DNA from: Helicobacter apodemus
Lineage (GTDB): Bacteria; Campylobacterota; Campylobacteria; Campylobacterales; Helicobacteraceae
Direction: 5' to 3'
Length of the DNA: 64,000 nt
Assembly: GCF_000765745.2 (NCBI RefSeq)
Contig: NZ_JRPC02000014.1
Span: 1 to 64,000, forward strand
Under the pieces are notes generated by a model that searched no databases, was not told the DNA's origin, and worked only from the letters and a program-made list of their open reading frames with translations. The first letter of the stretch is position 1; each line of letters opens with the position of its first letter. Shown one piece after another: positions 44,488 to 53,562 of this stretch. Position numbers and translations under genes: made by a program.

Positions 44488-46239
44488 TTAAGTGTTTGTT
44501 TCGTTTTTAATTATTAAAGTGAAGTTACTTTTACTAGAATTATTAATAATAGAATTAAGCTTACTATTCTCATCAATACTAATGCCTCCTGATATAGAAT
44601 TCCATTATTCACTAACCCTCCATTAACACTAGCACCCTCTTGTATCTTTATATCACTAGCTATCTTTGCATTATTACTCTTTATAATCTTACCCTCTAAC
44701 TTCGTATTAGCACCACTTATAGTAATACCTCCAGTTAAAGTAGTATCACCAGCGTTAGCAATAGCAGTGTTACTTCCTCTTCTTGTAGAAGTAATAGTAG
44801 CCCCACTTTCAATGGTAATCTTACCACTTATCGTTCCACTATTATTAGAAATACCAGCAGTGCCACCTTTGATCTAGCTCCATCTTTAACAGTAACCTTC
44901 TCAGTTTTTGTTCCTCTATTTAACCAAATACCATAATCATCCCCACTAATCCTAGTATTTGCTCCACTAATTTCAAGCTCTCCTAAAGTTTGATTATTTC
45001 CTACTATAATACCTGAATATTTCCCAATCACTATTGCACCATCTTGCATAGAGAATTTTCCAAATTTACCAATGCTTACAGCAAACCCAAAATTATTTCC
45101 TCTTATTGTGCCTGTATTAATAATGCTTTCAATAGTTCCTTCATTTAGCTTGACACCAGCGTGTAGATTGTTATCACCCTCAGAAATGATATTTCCTTTA
45201 TTGATAAGGGTTTTAATATTTGCTCCAGCAGTGAATATCCCAGAGCAACTTTTTGATTCTATAGTATCTGTATTAGTAAAACTTTCTATGGCAGCATTTT
45301 TGCTTATATTCATACCCGTATTTCCTGCTTTTATAGTCTCACTATTACTAAAGCTTTGTATGGTAGAGTTATTATTGATATTAACCCTTCCACCTTAATC
45401 AAGCCATTATTATTAAAGCTCTTAGTTATAATTGCATTAACGTCATAGTTGTTATTAGTATCCTTAGCCTCTATGGTTCCAGTATTGTTTAAAGTCCCTA
45501 AAGTAGCATTATTTTCAATAGCTATGGCAGAGCTATCATTTTTTTTATGAATCCACTATTGCTAAGTGTTCCTGCACTAGAGTGATTAATACCTAAAGCC
45601 TTATTATGCTTTCTATGTATAGTTCCCTTATTAGTAAAGTTTGTAATAGTAGAATCGCCCACTATACCACCACCATTTGTTGCTCCAGCATTAGCAAAAG
45701 TAGTTATGGTAGAGTTATTTTCCAGAGAAATGCCACAAGCTTGATTACTATCCATTATCCTATTATTAATAAGGGTATGAATGGTTCTTTCGTTGAATAA
45801 AATATTGCCCATACCATCTCTATTGGCTTTTAACATTCCTTCATTTTCACAAGCTTGTATCACTCCTTTATTGATATTAATATCTTCAGTATTTGATTTT
45901 GTTATCCCTTTATTAATAATGTCCCTATGGCAGGCATTATCCCTTATATCCATGGTTCTAACCTGCATTATTAGTCCATCTGTAAAACCTTGTTCCCTCA
46001 TTAATTACTAAATTATTATACTTTACTCCATTTTGATTCCCCACAATTTTATTATTAGTTCCACCAGTAGAAGTAATAGTATCTATAGTCCCACTATTTT
46101 TTAAAGTAATAGTTCCTGATGTAGCCCAACTATCTGCACCTAAAGAAGTATTTAAAACATTTATTACACTTAAACTTAAAAATAAAGTAGAGCTTGGCAA
46201 ATTAGGGATCAAAGAAAAGTTATTAGATTCATTTTTCAA
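44488..46239 (-). pseudogene. Decayed autotransporter-type passenger gene
   Basis: Read on the minus strand, fragments in all three frames give a continuous beta-helix passenger rich in Asn, Thr, Ser, Gly and Ile (NSGTIDTITSTGG, TFANAGATNGGG, NKGTIHRK, NNGLIKVE, SGANTRISGDDYG, GKITIESGATITSTRRGSN). The start at 46239 has a signal-like hydrophobic stretch ending NTSLGADSW. I place frameshifts near 45975, at an A8 tract (45539-45546), near 45390, 44874 and 44600. The last frame stops at 44488-44490 and no C-terminal beta-barrel is present. It resembles the VacA-like/ImaA-type outer-membrane autotransporters of Helicobacter, but is truncated and broken. Confidence 0.8.
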
Positions 46240-46398
46240 TGGATTAAGAATATTTACTTTAATAAAATTAAATATATTATAACATATATTTATAATAAAT
46301 TTATTTATATTAAAAAATGAAAATTTAAAATATTCTTGTAAAGCAAGAAGTTTAGGGATTAATTGATTAAAGATTAAGGCTTTAAGATTAGAGTGAAA

Positions 46399-46421
46399 TT
46401 AGATTCTATAATAGAATCTAA
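46399..46421. repeat. Perfect palindrome, 11-bp arms
   Basis: TTAGATTCTAT (46399-46409), one spacer A, and ATAGAATCTAA (46411-46421) are exact reverse complements. The lack of a loop favours a protein-binding site or a cruciform over an RNA hairpin. It lies about 160 bp upstream of the autotransporter remnant's start. The owner and function are unknown. Confidence 0.5.
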
Positions 46422-46503
46422 AAGCTTAGGGTTTAAAAGTTTGAGGGTTTTAGAATTTGTTTTTATAGAATGTAGAGTTTTAGTTCTTAGGAGAGTTTGT
46501 AAA

Positions 46504-46527
46504 GGGTGGGATTTATTTTGCCCACCC
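46504..46527 (-). terminator. Probable terminator of pgpA
   Basis: GGGTGGG (46504-46510) and CCCACCC (46521-46527) form a G/C-only-but-one 7-bp stem with a 10-base AT-rich loop, unusual in this AT-rich sequence. On the minus strand it is followed by TTTACAAAC, a short T-run. It lies ~90 bp beyond the pgpA stop. Confidence 0.5.
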
Positions 46528-46616
46528 CCTAATATTTATTAGTAGATTCATTAGGTATCCTTTGTGCTGTTTGTGATTTGATTATGGCATAATTTAAAAG
46601 ATTTATTATCGCTACT

Positions 46617-47129
46617 TTAAAAATTCAAGCTCTCCATTTTAGTTAGGATTCCTATAACTATTAATCCTAATATCCCTGCAAAAAATCCTGCGAGTAAATC
46701 ATCCCCCATTACTCCCAAGCCTCCTTTGATATTTTTATCTACTTTGCCTATAATGGATGGCTTCCATATATCAAAAATCCTAAAGAAAATAAAAGATAAT
46801 ACTATCCCAAGTGTGGTATTGCCAATTATAGCAATACTTACCCAAACGCCCGCAAGTTCATCAATTACAATTTCTTTTCTATCGTGTTCTAATCCTTTCT
46901 TTTCATAATGGTCAATGATTTTAATACCAAGTGCAGAAATTAAGAGGGCAGAGAGCAAAAGTGTAGTGTGCGAGAATGAAGCGATATAATAAGCAAAGGG
47001 TATTGCGACTAAAGTCCCGATAGTTCCAGGTGCTTTGGGGGATAAACCGCTAAAACATAGCGTAAGATACATTTTAGCTAAGAAATCTTTTGGATTTTTA
47101 AAAGTTAGAAAAAAACTTTTTTCTTGCAT
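46617..47129 (-). CDS. pgpA: Phosphatidylglycerophosphatase A
   Basis: Inner-membrane phosphatase making phosphatidylglycerol. Family motifs SGLSPKAPGTIGTLVAIPFA, KEIVIDELAGVWV, FFRIFDIWKPSIIG and GGLGVMGDDLLAGFFAG. 170 residues. It is last in the minus-strand unit ispDF-regulator-(ATP-sulfurylase-like)-pgpA, an order I recall from C. jejuni (Cj1607-Cj1610). Confidence 0.93.
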   Translation of the reverse strand: MQEKSFFLTFKNPKDFLAKMYLTLCFSGLSPKAPGTIGTLVAIPFAYYIASFSHTTLLLSALLISALGIKIIDHYEKKGLEHDRKEIVIDELAGVWVSIAIIGNTTLGIVLSFIFFRIFDIWKPSIIGKVDKNIKGGLGVMGDDLLAGFFAGILGLIVIGILTKMESLNF

Positions 47130-47142
47130 AAAAATTCCTAAT

Positions 47143-48342
47143 TTAAGGATGTGTTTGGTAAAGTTCGATAAGTTTTAAATAAAAATCTTCTTCACTTTGC
47201 TCTTGCAAGATACCATTTTTTGAAAACATTGTTTGGTATTGTTTAATAATGTGTTGAAAACGTTTAGGAAAAAGGTGGCTAAGGATTTTTGCTGATACTT
47301 CTTTTCGCACTAAAATAGTAGGAGGGATTAATCCTGCTTTTAAAATGCTTTGGATGAAATTAGAGGAATAATTAATATGGTGGTGTTTCCCGTGTGGGCA
47401 GGTTTTGGTGCTAATAATTGTGTTGCATTGGTTGCAATAAACAAATTCGCTAAGCAGTTTTACTTTGATTTTAATGTTTTTGGTGGTATCAAAAATAGAA
47501 TGGATTTTTTGGTGGTCGTAGTAAATAGCTAGATTGGGATAATTTTCCCCAATAACTATTCTCTCACAACCTAGATTTTGAGAGAGGATAGCATCTAAGA
47601 TAATCCCGTGTGCTCCAGCAAAAAGATAGATGTTATCTAAAGGAAAAATCATAATTTTGCCCTTTGGTAAGAAGTTTTCAATCACATATTCTAAACATTC
47701 TTTGCGGATTTGAAAATCTAGTAAATCTTCATTTTGTTTGCGCAGCAAGAGTAGGATTAATAATTGGTTTTTATCTAAAATAAGTCGGAATATATGTTCG
47801 TGAATCCTTGTAATAGGGGAGGCGTCTAATACCATTGAAGTAATACTTTGTGCTTTTGTGCTTTTTTTGAATTGTAGGATTTTGTCTTTTGCAATTCTAT
47901 TATCAAAGCAATTATTTGCGAGTGAAGTTATAATGTTGTATTCTCCACAAATGGCATAATTACCTAATCGACGATAAATATCTTGTGCTTTTTGCGAGTA
48001 AATATCTCCACTCATAATCTTTAAAAGTCTTTCTTTTTTATCAATAAAAAAGCTTGAATCCACCTTTAGAGTCCCATAGACTTGGTTGTTATAGACTAAG
48101 TCTAATACCTCCCCTTTAGTAGCGGTTTTGATAATCTCTTCATTGCGTTTTCCTGCGGGTGCTAGAATGAAAGAGAGAGGGAATCTTTGGTTGTTATAAA
48201 GTCCGGTTTTATCTACCTCTAGCATTTTTGCTTCATCCATTAAATGCGTTACTGGATAAAGTAGCCCCTCTTGGCATAAAAGGAGGGCAAAAATAGCTTC
48301 TTTGTCGATGAATAGAGATTTATTTTTTCTTTGCAATTCCAT
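47143..48342 (-). CDS. ATP-sulfurylase-like protein lacking the catalytic motifs
   Basis: About 399 residues that follow the layout of sulfate adenylyltransferase: a PUA-like N-terminal region (residues ~1-130) and an ATP-sulfurylase-like C-terminal domain (GAHGIILDAILSQNLGCERI, then FVYCNQCNTIISTKTCPHGK and LKAGLIPPTILVRKEVSAKIL). The nucleotide-binding HxGH-type motif and the GRDHAG motif of active enzymes are absent (IGENYPNLAIYY instead). I infer a non-sulfurylase with an unknown role; C. jejuni Cj1609 appears to be its counterpart. I chose the ATG at 48342, giving a 23-bp overlap with the regulator; a longer frame to 48423 is less likely. Confidence 0.65.
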   Translation of the reverse strand: MELQRKNKSLFIDKEAIFALLLCQEGLLYPVTHLMDEAKMLEVDKTGLYNNQRFPLSFILAPAGKRNEEIIKTATKGEVLDLVYNNQVYGTLKVDSSFFIDKKERLLKIMSGDIYSQKAQDIYRRLGNYAICGEYNIITSLANNCFDNRIAKDKILQFKKSTKAQSITSMVLDASPITRIHEHIFRLILDKNQLLILLLLRKQNEDLLDFQIRKECLEYVIENFLPKGKIMIFPLDNIYLFAGAHGIILDAILSQNLGCERIVIGENYPNLAIYYDHQKIHSIFDTTKNIKIKVKLLSEFVYCNQCNTIISTKTCPHGKHHHINYSSNFIQSILKAGLIPPTILVRKEVSAKILSHLFPKRFQHIIKQYQTMFSKNGILQEQSEEDFYLKLIELYQTHP

Positions 48343-49213
48343 ATTTTTTTCTTCTCTCCCATAGACTTTTTCTGGACATTCCAAGCTTTTTGCTAAGTTC
48401 TGTATCAGGATATTTATCTTCAAATTTTAAAATCGTTGTTTTGACATATTCATCGACACTTAAAATATCTTCTTCGAGATTTTCAGTGATACTTTTGGCG
48501 CTGATTTCATAAACATTGCTAAAACTATCTTCAATTTCTTCGCCTAAGTAAGAAAGCATTGCGGGAGTATTTTTTAATTTTTTTAAAAACTCCTCTCTTT
48601 TTTCTTTTGTAAGTGTTTCAAAACCAATGATGTAGTTAAGCTGTTGCCTAGAAGTATTTTTTAGGTAATCTTGGAATTTGGGGTTTTTGTAAAAAGAATG
48701 GAAGTTAATGGATAGTTTTTTTATAATAGCGTAATTAATCACATAAGCATCAATAATCTTTTGGGAAATGCTTTTGATGATGAGAGGAAAGGAAACTATT
48801 GCATTAATAGAATGGTTTGGGTTGATTAAAGAACTGCAAAAATAATCTTTATAGAATAAAATTTCTTTTTGTAATTGTTTGTAATGTGTGAAATGTTTGA
48901 TTTTTCTAACAAGTTCATCAATCATAAAGGGTTTTACAATATAGTCACTTGCTCCAGCTTGCAGGGGAAATGTAACGGTATCATCGTTAATATAGGGAAT
49001 CATTAAAATAACAATGGAGTTTTTAAACTTTTCAATGAGTGGATAGAAATCCTCTCCTGCGATATTTGTAGATAATAAAACAATATCTACTAGTTGGATA
49101 TTAAAGGCTTCTTTGATGTTGGATACATTTTCGCAGTCAAATCCTAAATGATTGAGTTTTGTAGTGATGCTTTGTGCTAAGTAAATTTCATTTTCTATAA
49201 TTAAAATTTTCAT
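48320..49213 (-). CDS. Atypical response regulator, HP1021/Cj1608 type
   Basis: 297 residues: an N-terminal receiver-like domain (KILIIENEIYLA ... SDYIVKPFMIDELVRKI), a long helical middle, and a C-terminal Fis-type helix-turn-helix (DTELSKKLGMSRKSLWERRK). The usual phospho-acceptor aspartate is replaced: the strand reads DIVLLSTNIAG with Ser at that place, and the acidic pair reads EN. This matches the orphan regulator HP1021 of H. pylori, known to bind oriC and to control many genes in a redox-dependent way. It overlaps ispDF by 4 bp, and in H. pylori it is also next to ispDF. Confidence 0.85.
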   Translation of the reverse strand: MKILIIENEIYLAQSITTKLNHLGFDCENVSNIKEAFNIQLVDIVLLSTNIAGEDFYPLIEKFKNSIVILMIPYINDDTVTFPLQAGASDYIVKPFMIDELVRKIKHFTHYKQLQKEILFYKDYFCSSLINPNHSINAIVSFPLIIKSISQKIIDAYVINYAIIKKLSINFHSFYKNPKFQDYLKNTSRQQLNYIIGFETLTKEKREEFLKKLKNTPAMLSYLGEEIEDSFSNVYEISAKSITENLEEDILSVDEYVKTTILKFEDKYPDTELSKKLGMSRKSLWERRKKYGIAKKK

Positions 49214-50373
49214 TGTTCTTCCTCATTTGTTTTATTGTGCCATTGGAAGTAGGTTAAAACCACATTAGAATGCACCAAAATCCCCTCTTGCCTACCGATA
49301 AAACCAAGCTTTTCTGTTGTCGTGGCTTTTACATTTACACAAAATAGGGGAATCCCTAAGAGTTTAGCAATATTTTTTTCTATGGCTTGTTTGTAGGGAG
49401 ATATTTTGGGTTTTTGTGCAAATATCGTAATATCTACTTGTTGGATTGTATAGCCAACATTTAGGGTAAAATTCGTAATTTGTTCTAAGAGTTTTGCAGA
49501 ATCTGCATTTTTATAGGTTTCATCATTATCAGGAAACCACTCCCCAATATCTCCAGCACCAATTCCCCCTAGTATGGCATCGCTTAAAGCGTGTAAACAT
49601 ACATCCCCATCACTATGGGCGATGAGCTTAAATTCACAAGGGATGAAGACTCCTCCTAGTAAAATTCCTTCTCCTTTTTTGAGAGCGTGAATATCGCTAC
49701 CACAACCAATAAGGGTTTTCTTGTTAGGTGGAGGCAATGAAAGGCTTGATAGATCTTCTAAAGAGGTTAATTTTCTTGATTGTAGTGAGCCTAGCACAAA
49801 TCCTACTTTTCCACCATTTGCATAAATAGCACTGCTTTCATCGGTGTAAGTGTGATTTCCTAAGGCATTTTTTAGAATCTTTGTTTTGCTTAGTTGGGGG
49901 GTTTGAATGATTTTTATTTGCTCCCTTTGGAGATATTCTAAGCCATCCTTATCATAGACGATAGTATCATTAATAGGGATATAAGGGACAACACAATCAT
50001 AGTTATTAGCTTCTAATAGGATTGTATCAAATATGCTTTTGGGGATACTGCAACGTGCAACATCACTTACTAAAACAAATTCTTCATCTACTTGTGATAG
50101 GGCGTTTTTAAGAGATTCTTGCCGTGTCTCTCCACCCGTTGTGAGTAGGAAGTCTAATCCAAAAGAGTCTAAATACCGCTGCATATATTTCTTTTCACAT
50201 TCTTTTGCACTAATAAGGACTTTGCTAAAGGGGTAATAACTGCTAATTTCTTGAGCTACTTTTAGCCATAAGGGGAGTTCTCCTATGCGTAACCATTGTT
50301 TTTTAGGAATCTTTTTTGTTTGGAAGCGACTGCTATCTCCTGCACTTAATACAATCAATGTAATTTTATGCAA
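49210..50373 (-). CDS. ispDF: Bifunctional IspD/IspF, MEP isoprenoid pathway
   Basis: Fused enzyme. The N-terminal half (~1-215) is 2-C-methyl-D-erythritol 4-phosphate cytidylyltransferase (LSAGDSSRFQTKKIPKKQWL, VLVSDVARCSIPK, IIQTPQLSKTKIL). The C-terminal half (~220-380) is 2,4-cyclodiphosphate synthase (GCGSDIHAL, LIAHSDGDVCLHALSDAIL, GDIGEWFPDND, KATTTEKLGFIGRQEGI). The fusion is characteristic of epsilonproteobacteria. TTG start with a weak upstream GGGGTTA. It is followed by the HP1021-type regulator. Confidence 0.94.
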   Translation of the reverse strand: MHKITLIVLSAGDSSRFQTKKIPKKQWLRIGELPLWLKVAQEISSYYPFSKVLISAKECEKKYMQRYLDSFGLDFLLTTGGETRQESLKNALSQVDEEFVLVSDVARCSIPKSIFDTILLEANNYDCVVPYIPINDTIVYDKDGLEYLQREQIKIIQTPQLSKTKILKNALGNHTYTDESSAIYANGGKVGFVLGSLQSRKLTSLEDLSSLSLPPPNKKTLIGCGSDIHALKKGEGILLGGVFIPCEFKLIAHSDGDVCLHALSDAILGGIGAGDIGEWFPDNDETYKNADSAKLLEQITNFTLNVGYTIQQVDITIFAQKPKISPYKQAIEKNIAKLLGIPLFCVNVKATTTEKLGFIGRQEGILVHSNVVLTYFQWHNKTNEEEQ

Positions 50374-50465
50374 ATATAACCCCTTTTTTGTTTTGTTGTG
50401 ATTATATTATAAATAAGCTTTGATACTTCTTGAATAGATTGTAAAGCTAAAGTTGTGGTATAGGG

Positions 50466-51749
50466 TTATTGTTTTATTGCATTGGCAATTAATTCTAAAG
50501 GGTGTTTAAAGGGAATATCAACCTTTTCTTGATAGAGTGCATTGCTTAGTTGCATTCTGCAAGCACTGCATTCTGCACTTACATACATTGCTTGTGTTTT
50601 ATCTATCATTTTGGCTTTTTTACTCCCTACTTTACTAGCAAGTTCAAAACGTTCAGTTTGCATAGTAACTCCACCAAAACCGCAACACATATTAGAATCT
50701 TCCATTTCTATTAAAGTATAGTTTTGTGCTAAAAGATCTCTTGGTTCTTTCCATATTCCTAATACTTTTCTAGCGTGGCAAGGGTCGTGATAGGTTAAAG
50801 TGGGCTTATGGGTAGTTTGGAGATTGCTTAAGTATTCTTTAAGATGAGTAGCATTTGCTAGGTATTGTGTCGCCATATGAATTTTTGGCAAGATTTTTTG
50901 GATTCTTTGTTTAAATTCTAGGTTGTTTTTCATAAACTTTTCCCAATCTTCTATTACCATCGCCGCACAAGTTGCTTCTGGGATTAAAATCGCATCTACT
51001 TCATCAATAAAGGTTTCGAAATATTCTACATTGTGTTTGATAAGCCTATCCACGCTTTCAAAATCCCCTGTGAAATATGCCGGTGCTCCACAGCATTGTT
51101 GTGCCTTTGGAATCATCGCATTAATCCCTAATTTTTCTAAAATATAAAGCAGCGATTCACCAATTTCTTTGTAGTTGTAATTCCCCAAACAACCAATAAA
51201 AATTGCTACCTTTTTTTTACTTTTTGAATCAAAAGTTAAGTGTTCTTTATGGGTGTTTAAAAAGCTTTTTTTATAAGTTTTAGCAAAGATTCTATTTTTT
51301 ATAAGAGGCAGTTTAAAGCGGGGAATTATAGAGCTTTTATCGGGGCTTTCTTTGAAAAGTAGGGGAGTGAAAAATGCGATAATTTTAAAACTAAAATCCA
51401 TAATTTTGCGGTGCTTTAGGAGATAAAAAAATATGCGTTTAAACCAGCTAATTCCGTACTTCTGCATAAGCTCATAGCGGATATTTTCAATGAGTGTATC
51501 TGTAGGCAGAGAGATTGGGCATACGCTAACGCAAGTCGTGCATAAAAAGCATTTTTCAAAAATTTCTTTTGCGTTTTTATCAAGAGGAATTTCTTTCCTT
51601 TGGTAAGCACCTAATAGGTCAATAAAGCCTCTAGGGGAAGTTGCTTCATCGCCATTAATAGCAAAAATCGTGCAATCTGGAAGACATTTTCCACATTTAA
51701 CGCAAGCATCACTTGTTGTTAGATAGTTATAATTTTCAAAATGTGCCAT
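50466..51749 (-). CDS. glpC: Fe-S protein of the GlpC / CCG-domain family
   Basis: 427 residues. Two ferredoxin-type [4Fe-4S] motifs near the N-terminus (CVKCGKCLPDC and CFLCTTCVSVCP) and two CCG domains (QQCCGAPAYFTGD and MCCGFGGVTMQ, each with an upstream CLG/DPCHA element). It resembles GlpC, the anaerobic glycerol-3-phosphate dehydrogenase subunit; in this group it more likely is a heterodisulfide-reductase/lactate- or glycolate-oxidase type electron carrier because glpA/glpB are not adjacent. It lies 7 bp downstream of hemN. Confidence 0.8.
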   Translation of the reverse strand: MAHFENYNYLTTSDACVKCGKCLPDCTIFAINGDEATSPRGFIDLLGAYQRKEIPLDKNAKEIFEKCFLCTTCVSVCPISLPTDTLIENIRYELMQKYGISWFKRIFFYLLKHRKIMDFSFKIIAFFTPLLFKESPDKSSIIPRFKLPLIKNRIFAKTYKKSFLNTHKEHLTFDSKSKKKVAIFIGCLGNYNYKEIGESLLYILEKLGINAMIPKAQQCCGAPAYFTGDFESVDRLIKHNVEYFETFIDEVDAILIPEATCAAMVIEDWEKFMKNNLEFKQRIQKILPKIHMATQYLANATHLKEYLSNLQTTHKPTLTYHDPCHARKVLGIWKEPRDLLAQNYTLIEMEDSNMCCGFGGVTMQTERFELASKVGSKKAKMIDKTQAMYVSAECSACRMQLSNALYQEKVDIPFKHPLELIANAIKQ

Positions 51750-51756
51750 TTTTATC

Positions 51757-53127
51757 CTAAATTGTTTTGCTAAAAACTTTTTGTCCTTGCGCGATTTTTT
51801 TTAGGTAAATATCAAAAACCATCGCGATATTACGGATTAATAAAGTTCCCATCTCACTAACTAGAATTTCATCACTCTTAAGAGTAATGAATCCTGCTTC
51901 ATTCAAGGGCTTTAGATTTTCTAATTCTTCTTTAAAATAGTCTTTAAAATTAATAGAAAAATCTTTTTGGATTTGTGTAAAATTGAGTTTAAAATTACTC
52001 ATTAACTGCATAATCACTTTTTTTCTAATTTTATCATCTAGGCTAAGCTTAATGCCTCTACAAAAGGGCAGTTTCCCCTTTTGTAGGGATTCTTGATAAA
52101 GAGGCATTTCTTTGTAGTTTTGGGCATAATAATTCTCTCCCTCCCCAATAGAGGTTAAGCCAATGCCTATAGTTTGTGTCCCACCTTTTGTGCTGTAGCC
52201 TTGAAAGTTTCGCCTTAATTCACCTTTTTGTATAGATTGAAAAAGTTCATCATCTGCTTTGGCAAAATGGTCCATTCCAATCATTTTATATCCTGCTTCT
52301 TGCAGGTAGGTAATGGTGTATTCTAGAATCTTTAGCTTTTCTTCGGGATTAGGTAAGGTAGTTTCATCGATTTTTCGCATAGTTTTTTTTAGCCAAGGCA
52401 CGTGGGCGTAGTTAAAAATAGCAAAACGTTCAGGGTTTAAACTTATGCAAGATTTGAGGGTTTGTTTAAAGGTTTCTAAGTTTTGATAAGGTAATCCATA
52501 GATTAAATCAAAATTAATTGAGGGGATGTCAAAATCTCTTGCAATTTCGATAGCCTTTTGCACTTGGGTAAAGGGTTGGTATCTATGGATAGCCGTTTGC
52601 ACTTCTTGATTAAAATCTTGCACTCCAAAGCTTAGTCGGTTAAAACCTCCATTTTTTAGCACTTGCATTTGTTCTGTAGTGAAATATCTAGGGTCAATTT
52701 CACAGGCAATTTCTGCTTCTTTATCGAAGTTTGGGAAAGTGTTTTTTAAAAGATTAATAATGATTTCTAGCTCTTTTGCGTTAAAAAAAGTTGGTGTTCC
52801 CCCTCCAAAATGGAGTTGATAAACGATTTTTGTAGTATCCATTGAATCTTTTAAGATTTCTAGCTCTTTTTGGAGGTTTTTTATATAAAGTTGTTTATTT
52901 TCTTCTTTGCTTGTATAAATAACATTGCAACCACAAAAATAACAAGCGGTGCGGCAAAAAGGGAGATGAATATATAAAGAGAGGGGGCTTTTATCCTCTC
53001 TTAAGTCTTTGAGGTAAGAATCTAAAGTATAAGATTCATTAAATTCTATAGCGGTTGGGTAGCTTGTATAGCGGGGACCGGGTTTAGAATAAGTGGCAAA
53101 CTTTTTAAAGTCTATGGTAGGTTGCAT
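51757..53127 (-). CDS. hemN: Oxygen-independent coproporphyrinogen III oxidase
   Basis: Radical-SAM haem enzyme converting coproporphyrinogen III to protoporphyrinogen IX. Cluster motif LPFCRTACYFCGC near residue 55, FGGGTPTF, GFNRLSFGVQDFNQEVQ and IGIGLTSIGEG. 456 residues with the HemN-type N-terminal trip-wire segment (KPGPRYTSYPTAIEF). In a short-gap unit argF-DUF2603-hemN-glpC. Confidence 0.93.
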   Translation of the reverse strand: MQPTIDFKKFATYSKPGPRYTSYPTAIEFNESYTLDSYLKDLREDKSPLSLYIHLPFCRTACYFCGCNVIYTSKEENKQLYIKNLQKELEILKDSMDTTKIVYQLHFGGGTPTFFNAKELEIIINLLKNTFPNFDKEAEIACEIDPRYFTTEQMQVLKNGGFNRLSFGVQDFNQEVQTAIHRYQPFTQVQKAIEIARDFDIPSINFDLIYGLPYQNLETFKQTLKSCISLNPERFAIFNYAHVPWLKKTMRKIDETTLPNPEEKLKILEYTITYLQEAGYKMIGMDHFAKADDELFQSIQKGELRRNFQGYSTKGGTQTIGIGLTSIGEGENYYAQNYKEMPLYQESLQKGKLPFCRGIKLSLDDKIRKKVIMQLMSNFKLNFTQIQKDFSINFKDYFKEELENLKPLNEAGFITLKSDEILVSEMGTLLIRNIAMVFDIYLKKIAQGQKVFSKTI

Positions 53128-53130
53128 TGG

Positions 53131-53562
53131 TTATATTCTTATATTATTCATAGAATTATTTAAATCAAAATTTACAAATAAATAGGGATAGCGTTTTTTG
53201 ATATTTTGGATAATCTTTTTGGGGTCTTTTTTGTAATTTTTGATTTCTTTTAAGGCAATGCACCAAACATCATCAAAATCAATAGGCATACTCTTGTAGA
53301 TTTCTTGCTCTAATTTAAAGAGGTATTTATCCTCTTCTAACTTTTTTGCAGATTCCATAAGGGCTCTAACAATTTTTGTAGAGAGTAGGTAATATTCTTC
53401 ATTATTGTTATCTTTGAGACAATAGGCTAAAGAATCCTTAGGGAAGTCTTGAAGAGATTCTGGTAAATCAGAGACATATTTGTGAGTTTGTGTAATTGCT
53501 TGTTTAAGTTTTTGGTAGCAATTTGTTTCTTTGTGTTGTATTAACGATTTTGATGTAGCCAA
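53131..53562 (-). CDS. UPF0763/DUF2603 family protein
   Basis: A 143-residue soluble protein ([53 protein letters not shown]) that matches the UPF0763 family known to me from Helicobacter and Campylobacter next to hemN. Function unknown. Its start lies inside argF (22-bp overlap) and hemN starts 3 bp after its stop. Confidence 0.75.
   Translation of the reverse strand: MATSKSLIQHKETNCYQKLKQAITQTHKYVSDLPESLQDFPKDSLAYCLKDNNNEEYYLLSTKIVRALMESAKKLEEDKYLFKLEQEIYKSMPIDFDDVWCIALKEIKNYKKDPKKIIQNIKKRYPYLFVNFDLNNSMNNIRI

Larger units (their letters stand above)
46240..46616. other. AT-rich intergenic region with palindrome and hairpin
   Basis: About 375 bp between pgpA and the autotransporter remnant. 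It contains a very AT-rich stretch (46240-46330) that could hold the remnant's promoter, a perfect palindrome at 46399-46421 and a G/C-rich hairpin at 46504-46527, described separately. No gene seen. Confidence 0.5.

Noticed and set aside
45606-46011. Plus-strand hydrophobic frames opposite the autotransporter remnant
   Set aside because: They arise from the Asn/Ile/Thr-rich repeats read antisense; no start context or family match.
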